From positions 11,167,264 to 11,231,263 of the forward strand of contig JABAKD010000025.1 of the NCBI GenBank assembly GCA_012845835.1: a stretch of 64,000 nucleotides of DNA. The letters are read 5' to 3'. This stretch comes from Undaria pinnatifida (lineage: Eukaryota; Sar; Phaeophyceae; Laminariales; Alariaceae). The notes beneath the pieces were generated by a model. That model saw nothing but the letters and a program-made list of their open reading frames with translations, made no database searches and was not told the origin of the DNA. This document shows positions 31,405 through 41,715 of the stretch, piece by piece (the first letter of the stretch is position 1; the number at the start of each line of letters is the position of its first letter). The translations under genes and the position numbers were made by a program.

Positions 31405-33140
31405 TCGGCGACACCACTTGCAACTACAGTGTAGCTATCCGGGTCAACAGTGTGATGTTAGTCAATCTACGGACGGAAACTATGAATTTCGTGGAAGGTA
31501 ATGCATCAGTTAATCAAGTGAAGTCTGTAAGTCCAATATCTGGTGAGGGAAGGGTACGGGGGCGGGGGGCGGGGGAAGGGGGTGAATTGTAGCAACGGGA
31601 TCTCCAGTGCGTGAAAGTGTTCATTACTCTGGCGGATTTCGATGTGGGGCGTTTAAAGGAAAGCGAGGTGAGGGCAGAAGAAAAAAAAAAAAAAAAACGA
31701 CTAGCCCTTGCATTCAGGCGTGATTTGGACTCAGAAACGTTCGTTGTTTCCGTGGACATACCTTGTTTAGCATGATTTTCGGCGTTGTTTATTTCCTGAA
31801 ATATTTCGGTTCTAGGTAGTGTGTTATATATAATAAAAAAAATATATATTATAAAAATCAAAATACACACCAGCTGTAAGATCGAATATATTTTGTCGAA
31901 ACTCATCTTTGCAAGCTGTGTGTGATACTCCGATCGCGCGTATTACGGGGTGTGTGTCCTCGTTTAAAGATATAGGTCGGCGACTCCCCTTGAAACTACA
32001 GTGTAGCTATCGGGGTCAACAGGGTTATGTTAGGCAGTCTGTGCGCGGAAACTACAAAACCCGTTTCTGAGGGGGACAAAATCTGACAGCTGTGGAAGGA
32101 AGTGCATCAGTTTATCAAGTCAATCCTGTAGGTCACATATCCGGTGACGGGAGGGCGGAGTTTTCAAGGACGTGGGGGCTTGATTTTGATCAAAAGGGGG
32201 GCGGGAGGGGGGGAGTGGGGGGAGGGGGGGGGTGGGGTAGGTCAATTTGTGGCTGGAAACTATAAATATTTCTTGTGGGGGAGGGGGGGGGGATGCAGTG
32301 AGGGGGTCGGGGGGCGAGGGGGGAAGGTTATAGGTCGCATAGGTGTAGTGGTTTGCTATACGCGTGGTGCTAAGTCTAGGCGATGGTGCGGGTTGTGGGG
32401 AAGGAGGGGGCGTTGGGGGCGGGGGTGGGTGGAAATTGCAGCAGCGACATGACGGCTCTGAAACGGTAATGAGGCGATATCCAGGGCAAGGAAGTGTTTA
32501 TTACTCCGGCGGGTTTCGATATTAGGTGGGGCGTTGAAGCAAGAGAAAGCGAGGGGGAAAAAAAAACGAAAGGCCGGGGGGCGGGGGGCGGGGGTTCCAA
32601 TAGGTCACATATCATATAAAAATACACTCCAGCTATGAGATCAAGGACTTGGTCGACACTGATGTTCGCAACATTGTGTGTGATGATCCTTTGGTCGCGC
32701 GTATTTATCATAAATGTAGGGGCTTGCTATACGCGCGGTGCTGGGTCTAGGCGATCGTGTGAATGGTGGGGAAGGAGGGGGCGTTGGAGGGGGGGAGGGG
32801 GGATGAATGAAAGCTACGTCATGGATGGCTAGAAAGATAATGACGTGATATCAATTGCTTAGAAGTGTTTATTACTCTTGGCGATTTTGATTGTAAGTGG
32901 GGCGTTTGAACGGACTGGGCGGGAAAGAAAAAGGGGGGGGGGGGGGGGGGGGGGAGGGCGAAGATAAGTTGGAGCTACGGCATGGATGGCTAGATGCATA
33001 ATGAGATGCTATTTGCTGGCCGGTAGTGTTTACTACTCTGACAGATTTTGATTTCAGGTGGGGCGTTTGAACAAGAAGGATCAGGGGGGTGGGGGCGGGG
33101 GGGCAAGCATTTCAATATGTGCGCGGAAACATATATATAT
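31405..33140 (-). repeat. R1/R3 dispersed repeat, three successive minus-orientation copies
   Basis: A partial copy (31405-31700) starts within the conserved tip. A fuller copy (31855-32620) starts ACACACCAGCTGTAAGATCG and runs through TCATCTTTGCAAGCTGTG, GCGACTCCCCTTG and the G-rich body into the R3 module. A degenerate copy (32625-33140) follows. The bodies carry G-tracts of up to 18. This cluster mirrors the plus-orientation cluster at 25896-27712. Confidence 0.75.
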
Positions 33141-33214
33141 ATATATACGAAGTATATAATAAATAAAAACTCTGTTGGACACTAAATTGATACGCTGTCA
33201 CTCTATCATTTTAT

Positions 33215-33660
33215 GAGGTGCGAGTTCGACGAATTTCGGGTCAATTGTCATATTTTGAAGCTGCTTGCTGGTACTTGTACTATACTATGTGAGTAAAATT
33301 TTAATGGGAGGGGCCCTATTCTTTCATACACAATTGTTTCTCTCCACTACAATGATTGGTGTTATTATTTTTGCTTTAGGTGGGGAATTTTGAAGTAATC
33401 TAACATCATATCTATTTTATGATTTTTTTCCTGTAGTTTCTACTATACTATATGTTGCTCTACCATATGTATGGTGGATGGTTTGCGGATGGATGGCTTG
33501 GTCACGGTTGTTGGTACTTGTGGTTACGTGCGTAAGTAAGTTTTCTTTACTTGGGGGTGGTTTATATTAGTATTATTTCATTTTTTTTTCACGATCGTGG
33601 CGGGTTTTGGTATATATATCGGAAGTATGAAGACAGCAGTAGTGTTCTAATAAATATCAT
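33215..33660 (+). repeat. R4 repeat
   Basis: Related to 26713-27050 through GAGTTCGACGAATxTC, AGGTGGGGAATTTTGA and ACATCATATCT. It has the same orientation as that copy although the adjoining R1 copies are inverted. Confidence 0.65.
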
Positions 33661-33869
33661 GATAAAGTTCCATCTTAAAAAAATATAAAGAATGAAACAA
33701 AAATATATATATTCATCAAATTAAAATAAATATAAATACATGAATCAAAAGATATTGTCTCCATAACATTTTACATGTAAAAGTCTTACCCTTGAAAACA
33801 AAGACAAAAAAAAAAAAAAAACAACGAAAACAAAAACAAAACGAAAACAAAACAAGAACGAAGAAAAAA

Positions 33870-34050
33870 GCAACGGGAGTCGGTGAGACTCGAACCTGCT
33901 CCTCTAAATTCAAACACTGTCACCCTAACATAAACAATCCCATCCCTGAGCAAAAAAACGGGAGTCGGTGAGCCCAAACCCACGATTCTAAATTAACACG
34001 CTGTCACCCCAAAAAAACATGCAAAATCCCACCCGGGAGACGGTGAGCCT
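33870..34050 (-). other. tRNA-like tail duplicated (box B-like motif)
   Basis: On the minus strand AGGTTCGAGTCTC (close to the RNA polymerase III box B GGTTCGANTCC) is followed by CACCGACTCCCGTTGC and a T-run. A second, more degenerate copy lies about 80 bp upstream. No box A, acceptor pairing or proper T-stem was found, so this is not called a tRNA gene. It may be a SINE-like remnant. Confidence 0.3.
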
Positions 34051-34210
34051 TCCATTCTCTCATTATTTCGGTTTAATTCAGTTTTTGTTTGCAACGGTAT
34101 CTGATCGCACTGAATATTAATCTTCATATGATACCATTTATATTACTGAGCCATGTCATCATGCAAGAAATGCGAAGTTGTTTCCCCGCATTATGGGGAC
34201 AATATGTTTT

Positions 34211-34245
34211 TGTTGAGATACGGCCTCGAAAGGCCTGAGAGTATC
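34211..34245 (+). repeat. Remnant of a 5' LTR (first 35 bp)
   Basis: TGTTGAGATACGG and the bases to 34245 match 36424-36458 with a single difference. The match starts with the TG expected of an LTR end and includes a hairpin (GATAC/GTATC and GGCCT/AGGCC stems with a CGAA loop). Confidence 0.6.
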
Positions 34246-35570
34246 GTCGTCAACGAGCGACAAGACGAGTGGGACTTGCATCTGCTCCACGTCGAATTCG
34301 CTTACAACAACTCTGTCAGCGCGGCGACGGGTTTGGCGCCCAACGAGGTCCACATGGGCAGACTCCCACGGCTCCCCCTGACGATTTTCGACCGCAAAGG
34401 TGTCGTGGGACACCAGAGTCTGGCCCGTGACCACCTGGCCTATGGCGATTTGGCCACCGACCGGCAAAAGCGCGCGAACGACATTGTCCGCGCACACCAC
34501 GCCCTCACTGTTTCCCGTGTTAACCGCAGAAACTCCGCCCTCGCCGACGCGCTGCGTCCAACACCTAACTTCACTGTGGGTGGTTGGACATGGGTATACA
34601 ATTCTGCCTCTACCATCCGCTAGGATGTGAAGGCGAATACCGACGCCAAGGCACTCAAGGCCAAACTCGCGCTTAACTGGACGGGCCCATACAGGTCCTG
34701 GCCGTCGGTCCCTGCTCCGCCGCCGAGACCCCGGACGGCTCGCCGCTCGGGAGCAACCCCCTTTATTTGGATCTCCCTTCCGACCTGCCTGGTTCAGACG
34801 CTCGTCGGCGTGTGGCCATCGAGCGCTGCAAACCCTGTGCCAACCCCCACGAAAGCGGTGGCATGCCCAAATATCTACCGGCGGGGCTGACACAATATTA
34901 TGTGCTCAACAAATTTTCCAAGAAGTCCCCGCCGTACCACGTCACTCAAGACGACGTTTCGACTCCCCTCCAACGGCCGGAGGTGGAGCAGATCACTGGT
35001 CATCAGTCGGTACGGGGGCGAGGTGGCGTCATCGCGGTGCTATACAAGACGCATTGGGCGGGACTCTCCGAACCGTTCTGGGAGCGGAAAATGGACCTCC
35101 ACCTCTCCCGCTCCCACATCTTGCATTATTGGGCCGGAACCCCGGACCAGCACCGCCAAACCAACCGCCTTTACCGCCGAATGCGGATCGGGGCGGCACA
35201 GGGTGAGCTCTCCCGCAACAACGGGGAACGTTTCCTAGCGCCGGGCTACGCCTGTGTTCCCCGCACCGATTAGCTCCGTCGCTACCACGACACAGTACTC
35301 CCTAAGGGAGCCCATTTTTGGTACAAGGGAGACGATGGTTTATGGTGGCTAGGAAAAATCAGCGCGAGCACTACCGAGAACAATGTATACCTGGTCCGCT
35401 TTCTGGCCGACCCGGGACCGTTTAAACTCCCTCTTCCCCCGGCACGCTACACGACTTCAACGGGAGCCGTACGAGGCTCTTGGTGCTTGCAAGTTCACAT
35501 CGCCAGTGCGTTTCCTCGGGGAATCCAACGTAACGTAGACGAATCTCGAGGCGCGGCCGTGGCCAGTTGA
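34246..35570 (+). pseudogene. Ty3/gypsy integrase C-terminal half with chromodomain
   Basis: 34246-34620 reads as the end of an integrase core and the domain after it: DEWDLHLLHVEFAYNNSVS, then GLAPNEVHMGRLPRLPLT. A TAG at 34621 and a frameshift move reading to 34767-35273. That frame contains YHVTQDDVSTPL, then EVEQITGHQSVRGRGG and LYKTHWAGLSEPFWERKMDL, a chromodomain-like barrel of the kind that targets chromoviruses to marked chromatin. After a stop at 35272, a Tudor-like segment follows in the same frame as DGLWWLGKISAS and VYLVRFLADPGPF (to about 35570). RT, RNase H, protease and gag are absent. The element is internally deleted and dead. Confidence 0.78.
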
Positions 35571-36423
35571 CTTCCAAGCCAACACCGCTTCTCGATAGTT
35601 CTTCATTTTTTTTAGGTATGAGTTTTGCGTCTTTGTCTTTGGGTCGTTCGTAGTGTCCTGAGGGTCTTCATCGAGTTTTGGGGCGGTTATTTCCATTTTT
35701 TTTTCTGTCCTGCCGAACCCCCTGCTCAGTGCCGGCTCAGGGTTCGGGTAAAACGCCGCTATCTGAGGCGCAGGGCTGTCGCCGTTTTGTCGTTGTTCAA
35801 TTTCGCCCTGCCGACGCCCTCCTCAGCCCAGAGCCGGGGGGGTCGACCAGTGTACGGGTCTGTGTGTCATCTTTCATGTTTTGTGTGTTGTATTTGTTCT
35901 GATTTTTTTTTTTTTTGTCTAACACTTCCTCCCCAGCGGGGCAGAATGTGTTGACAACTTCCATCCCGGGTATTCGTCGTTTCTTCGTCTAACCCCCCGC
36001 CTTGCTGATGGCCCGCGGGAGGTTTTTCGCATGACTTCTCCTTGTGTTAGCGCCTGTGTCCTCCTCTATTTCGACGAGGGCTCGCCTCGCCATAGTACCT
36101 TTTCTGTGGTTGGTTTACCGTAGAGCCTTTCCTGCCCCCCATCGCCACACCGGCGGCATGGGGCAGGTTCTAGAGCCTTTTCTGCCCCCCCGCCACGCCG
36201 GTGGCATGCGGCAGGTTTTGATGGGTGACTATTGCCTTTCTGTAGGGTCTGCTTTTCTTTCTACTGCTTTTCTACGCGTGTTCCTGGCTCCATAGCCAGA
36301 CGGTTAGAGGTGTGGGAGTGGGAATTGAGGAGCCGCATCTTCGACTCATGGTCTAGTTCGTAGAACCGGAGTTTCCCCGAATTTCCCATATTTCTGCATA
36401 TGCGACTCATCAGGGTGGGCTAG
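35571..36423 (+). other. 3' untranslated region of the chromodomain gypsy element
   Basis: No coding domain. An imperfect duplication is present at 36120-36210 (CCTTTCCTGCCCCCC and CCTTTTCTGCCCCCC, each followed by CGCCAC-CGGxGGCATG). GGGTGGGCTAG just before 36424 could be the polypurine tract. An alternative LTR start after GGGGCAGAATG at 35951 cannot be excluded. Confidence 0.4.
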
Positions 36424-36720
36424 TGTTAAGATACGGCCTCGAAAGGCCTGAGAGTATCCGAATTTGAGATCATTTGGACGGGTTTCGTATGATAAGATTG
36501 GCGGTTTATATTCAGGGAAGTTGGGATTTAGATCGGAGGCACGCGCCTCCGATTTCAGAAGCTATCCCGGGCTCTGGTGGAAACGAATAAAGCTACATCT
36601 CTACGAAGGAACGAAAGTGAGTACTCTCCGAGGACCTGCTCAATTGGCAGACCTGCAGGGGGCACTCTGTGTCCCCCACCTTTAATTTCACATTATCACC
36701 TGTTGATTACAGTAGCTATT
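36424..36720 (+). repeat. 3' LTR of the chromodomain gypsy element (end uncertain)
   Basis: Begins TGTTAAGATACGG, matching 34211-34245, and contains AATAAA at 36586-36591 as a candidate poly(A) signal. The right edge was not resolved because the 5' LTR is deleted beyond 35 bp. Confidence 0.5.
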
Positions 36721-37771
36721 GGTACTTAGGTTACTGAGTCAGGTCGTATATATGAAGAATCGATTAATTGGAAGCACACCTCGTACTCATCATGGTAAAT
36801 CAACGCGTTGGAGGATGGATTAATGTGAGCACAATCGGCAAGCAGTGGTATACTCATGGTACTTCTCTTCCTTATACGTATAGGCAGTGCACAGAAGCCG
36901 TGTATATCCAGTACGTCCCATCCTTCCTGACTTGGTATGGTCGCTCGAATATGAATGCTTGCATCCCGTCCATGATGACATGTCATTCTCGTTTTTCTTG
37001 AACCGCACTTCTTTTCAGTTCTATTCACTCGTATACTAAACTCCTTCATCTCGAAATGTTCACCTGTATGTTTGCCGCAGATAGATGCAGGAAGTTTTTC
37101 AGTTTTTCACCACATGAACTTAGCAATGCTCTTGAACATGCCACTAAGGCTCCCTGGTTCCCCTCAGTCACTAACGGACGGTACTGTAGCACAAACGGCT
37201 GAGCTCGAAGCCTTGATTCCGCACACAACGAAGGTTGAAGCAAGGAACCAATACTGAATAAATTTACAAGTGCATTTCTTATTTTTTTGTGTAGTTGTTT
37301 TTCCATGATCTTGATTGAAGTACCTGTGTACGAAACGGAAATACAAAAAGATTAGTTCATCCGTTTCACGGCTATGTTTCATTCATACGTACCAGACAGT
37401 AAGAGGCAGATAACTTAAGAGACCAGTGATAATGTTACTTATTGTTGAATTTTGCAAGCGTGAGGTTTGTTCTGTTTATTAGTAGATACACTTAACAATC
37501 TTGAGGTTGGTTATATGTTGAGAAATATATAAGTTAAGGTTTCATCTTAGATTTTGATAACGCATTTTTTTGTATCTCCTAACCAAATAGCTAGGGACAT
37601 TTGGGCTTTCAATGTTCTCCCTCACAGTCAATTCTAGTATGATGCACTAATATTCTCAGGAATATTGGTGAATAATACCTTCCTTGATTGTACGATGTTA
37701 GAATATATTTTTGTGTGACTTGGATGCTGCTACGAATAGGAGATAGTTATTTGTACGTATTATATTATATG
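36721..37771. other. no recognised gene
   Basis: AT-rich. Small ORFs up to 107 codons on the minus strand have no recognisable motif. Confidence 0.45.
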
Positions 37772-38086
37772 GAAAAACACTCCAGCTGTGAGATCGAAAA
37801 TTTTGTCGAAACTCATCTTTGTAAGCTGTGTGTTATGCTCCGATCGCGCATATTACGGGTTGTGTGTCCTCGTTAAGGATATAGATCGGCGACTCCCCTT
37901 GCAACTACAGTGTAGCTATCAGGGTCAAATAATATACCGACGGGGCCCAAAAAACAAACTCCTGACCAACACTCCATCTCTCCTACCGCGCTACGAAGCA
38001 GACCGAGAAAATAGATAGCGCGGGGTTTTTATTCTTCAATGACCTTTTTATCTTCTTTTTTTCACAGGCATTGACGACATTAAACG

Positions 38087-38446
38087 TTATCTTGCACTAG
38101 TTCTTGTGCTTCGCATAGTACATACAGCTAGCGCGATACGCTTGTTTATATTCGATTTTACATCGATGTGATTGAGAGTGGGCTTGAATACTGCTGCTGC
38201 TAAATACACAAATGATTTATAGGTGGCGTGTGATTCAGCGCGATACAAATGCGTGCTATGCGTTCGAAGCCAGCTAGCGCCAACGAAAACCAACCAGTTC
38301 GTAGGAAAGGTGGTTGCGATGTTTGCACGTGTTTGAGCTATAAAATATGTGGTGGGACTGAATATTACATAAAGGAACATGCGATCACGAGTTTTGTAAC
38401 AATCGGTAACAGGAAGTTGCCGAACTTTGTGCACTTCAACCATCAA
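38087..38446 (-). CDS. hypothetical ORF in duplication copy 1
   Basis: A 119-codon frame that is also fully open in the second copy (59906-60265), with about ten amino-acid differences. It has no signal peptide or recognisable domain. Conservation of an open frame in both copies may only reflect recent duplication. It lies on the same strand as the Cys-rich ORF upstream and may belong to the same spliced gene. Confidence 0.25.
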   Translation of the reverse strand: MMVEVHKVRQLPVTDCYKTRDRMFLYVIFSPTTYFIAQTRANIATTFPTNWLVFVGASWLRTHSTHLYRAESHATYKSFVYLAAAVFKPTLNHIDVKSNINKRIALAVCTMRSTRTSAR

Positions 38447-38797
38447 TGCCAGTCAAAACAAGTCGATGCCATCGCCAAGGTTGTCTTTGTTGTTATGTGT
38501 GTGTTAAACATAACTCACCAAAACGTACCTAACGGAAACGCCTAACCTAAGCAGAACGAAGACGATATATAGCCGACACCCGAACGCAAACAAGCGAAAC
38601 TTCCTTGCGCACCTTTGCGCTCCGTCGACATTGCACTTACCGGCTTGTTCTCATAAAGGAAACAACCATGGAAGAAACGCCAACCCCCCGTTCTTGGTTC
38701 AGATATAACAGGAGAGTATGGACGATTTGAATGGTACCAGCTATGAACCATTAATTCACTACCTTAGATGAACCTGGACGAACCACTACCCTTAGTT

Positions 38798-38998
38798 TCA
38801 GTCGATTATTCCTTCAATTACGTCGAAGTTGATAGCAGAGCTGTCTTCGAAGATTTTCCCGCATAGGCAAATCCCCGCGTGATCTTCACCACGGTCTTGG
38901 CTCTTATAGTAATGGGTATCTAGCCAAGCCTGCAGATTGAAAGACGTTGCTTTGAATTCTGTGCTGCACCCTCCGCAGAGCCCACAGGTCATTTATTC
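38798..38998 (-). pseudogene. Cys-rich ORF, copy 1, with stop codon
   Basis: Encodes CGLCGGCSTEF followed by a conserved 50-residue tail with a second Cys pair (ICLCGKIF), as in 60841-60617. Upstream, the codon that is TAC (Tyr) in the other copy is TAA here (38996-38998), and two to three further residue changes are seen. This copy is probably broken. Confidence 0.45.
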
Positions 38999-39598
38999 TT
39001 TCTTGTGCGTCAGGATGTGCACGTCGACAGCGGTGAAGGGAAGAATCTCGCGGCGTTATTTCGGATTTTACACACACAACTCCGCCGATGAAAGTCTCTG
39101 GTTTCAAATCGCTTAGGAATTGGATGTGCGGAAAGGCGTATTTTGAATTGAGCATAGAGGGTTTGTAAGGGATAGTGGTCTGGCGCCCCCCCCTCCCCGT
39201 GAAAGGAATTTAGTGAAAAAAAATTAGTCTTGTTCCATGTTTTGTTTCGGGCTAACCGGTATATTCTAAGGAAATAGCGCGTTCCAAAAGAAAGGTCGCT
39301 GATACCCTAAGAGCCCCGCCTCGACGACCTTCTGCTAGATAAAATCGAGGGCGAAGCAGGTGTGGGACGCAACGAGTGGTTGCCATGTCCAAGGTCGGAT
39401 CCTTGAGATGTGAATAACAGGGTTTAACAGTTTAACGATGTCGAATCGTGCCACGCGTTTATAGACATGAACAGATTTTCATGAAAACATAGTTCATGTT
39501 TGGAATATTTTACGAACAATCTTTCAAACTTTGACAGTCGTGATTTCCACCGGTTGAGTGGTCTATACTGTACCATCGAGAAAACGTTTCGTGAGTTA

Positions 39599-41715
39599 GA
39601 GTCGCGCCCTTTTCTCCGAGAACAGACAGAGCGTCACTGGAGCAGGATCGATGTTGCAGCAAGCAGCAAACGTGCGACGGATCAACATCGGGACTGGCCT
39701 GTGGTGGGAGGAGCCAAGCTTACCTGTGAAGGTCTTCATTCAATTTCTGGGAATCACAAGTCCGGAACTGGCTATTTCATTAGTCCATGGAAACAAGATC
39801 AATGCGGCAAAAATGCCATTAGGTCTTGCGCACCTAGACCACACAAAAACCAATGGCAACTTCAAGGAACGAGGACCACACCAAAACTCAAAGCGAGACC
39901 CCTGGTGTGTGATCATGATTGGATTTTCAACGTCCGAGAAGCGCCACAACAGTTGACTGTGTCGTCGATGCCACATGAATGCAAGACCGCTGAAACATAT
40001 ATTACACAAGATACGCCAATAATATGACAAGCAAGGCCTTAGCTACATAGACCAGTATTCATATATAGGCCCAATTCCTTCGAGAACAACCAACGCTTCG
40101 AAGGCGGTACTACAGTAGTCATAACCGTCGTGGCGAGTTGATCTGTACGATATCAAACGACTGGAGATACCAATACGAAAGACAATGACCCTGACGCCCA
40201 AGAATCTTCTCGATGTAATAAAAGCATGAATTCCAGCGACAAACGTGAGCTGTTTTGAGGATTACGTTCAAGGAAATCAAACCGCTGGCTCTGCCGTACG
40301 TAGTGCTGCACTTACATCACTCCACTGAAACATACCATAACCACACAACACAAAGGTTCCCAAGATGAAACACGCAGTCTCTACAGAGTCAACCATACGT
40401 ATGGTTAACGTTCTCCTGAGGAAGGAACGGATGCTTCGGATATGTAATCCGGTGTGTATACAAGTTCAAACAAACGCAACAAACGACACTCCCTTCGATG
40501 CTAGGTAGCTATGCGTGCAAACCCCCACCCTTCCCCTAATCGAGGGCGTTGTCCAGGACAAGGCAACAACGGTGATACCGTGACGCAGCCCCTGTTTCGC
40601 GTATCGGGCAGAATCAAGCGCAACTATATTGGTCGAACCTCAACCAAAACAACATCTCAAGGTTAACAGCGGAACACCCATGCAAGAGAGCCTTGGCTTG
40701 ATGAAAAGCCTTCGTTAGGACAGCAGCTCATACTTCGTTCACATAGAAGTCGGGGCCAACCCGACCCATTCAAAATATTTGGGTGTCACCGCGGTCGAAG
40801 CGCACGAACAGCGCTGTGCCCTTCTTGACCGGGTGACACCACAGTTGCCCGACGGAGTTGACGCCAGTGGTTTGACGCACACTACACATTAGAACAAACA
40901 AAGGACAACATACCGGCAAATGTTATACTGGCATATATATGCTGGCATATATGTATATATATATATGTATATATATACATATATATATCGGCAGGCGGAC
41001 CAGTCACACCCAACAGAGTACATTGCACCAAAGCATTATGAAACGCGAAACTGTCTAAATGATGCTATTTTCCAGAGCGCTTAGCACCTGCGGACACATC
41101 TCTACTCAGTGGTACGCCCACAAAGTACAAGGTGTAGACTGCAGCTCCGTGACTTAAGGCGGCTGGCATACCGCTCACGCTCAGAGCGATCACTCCAAAA
41201 ATATTAATAACAAGATATTTTACAAACCCACATGGAACATGTTTCCAATACTGCACTTGCCCCCGGCCCTGCTACGTGTAAGTCTTTTTCAGAAGACTAC
41301 CGGTGCCTTGGAAGCTCAATGTCAATATTGCGTTCGCAGCGCCTCCACAAGCAGAAAAGATGGCTTCTTGCTAAACGACTCCGTCCTCAAGGTGGCCTCT
41401 AGTGTAATGTTCGCAGGAGCACTGTACCACGACGGTCGACGATGAGCTGCAAATAATCGCTCTAGCTCTTTCGCTGTTTTTAGTCCGTGCGAGTGCGGTT
41501 GTTCGCTCGTCGGGGTGTTTACAGACAACAAGCAGACATGACCAGTAAACAGATAACCACTACACCAGTGATGCATGGCGATTTAACGCCTTCTGCTGTT
41601 GGCACAAAATGTGGCGAGAACTTGTGCACATTTGGCAGATGTCACCTATGCAGTCAATCTACGACAGTGGTTCAAACTATCCTCATGATACAACGAACGC
41701 TGGTGCCCCGTTTGG
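39599..41715. other. no recognised gene
   Basis: A plus-strand frame of 175 codons begins inside the duplication (39500-40027) and a 101-codon frame overlaps it. Neither has recognisable motifs. 40929-40990 is a run of TA repeats forming long perfect palindromes. The stretch is the 3' flank of the haloperoxidase gene, and no polyadenylation signal was confidently placed. Confidence 0.4.

Larger units (their letters stand above)
37772..39598. repeat. 1.83-kb duplication, copy 1
   Basis: Repeated in the same orientation at 59573-61420 at about 95 percent or better by eye. It starts with a minus-orientation R1 tip (37772-37932). Shared landmarks include GATAGCGCGGGGTTTTTATT, a C-run near 39187 and GGTTGAGTGGTCTATACTGT just before the break. 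Sequences diverge after GTTTCGTGAG. Confidence 0.88.

Noticed and set aside
33870-34050. tRNA gene
   Set aside because: A box B-like motif and T-run are present, but there is no box A, T-stem or acceptor pairing.
34217-34245. Hairpin as a hammerhead ribozyme
   Set aside because: GAAA is present but the CUGANGA core is not (CTGAGAG), so the catalytic core does not form.
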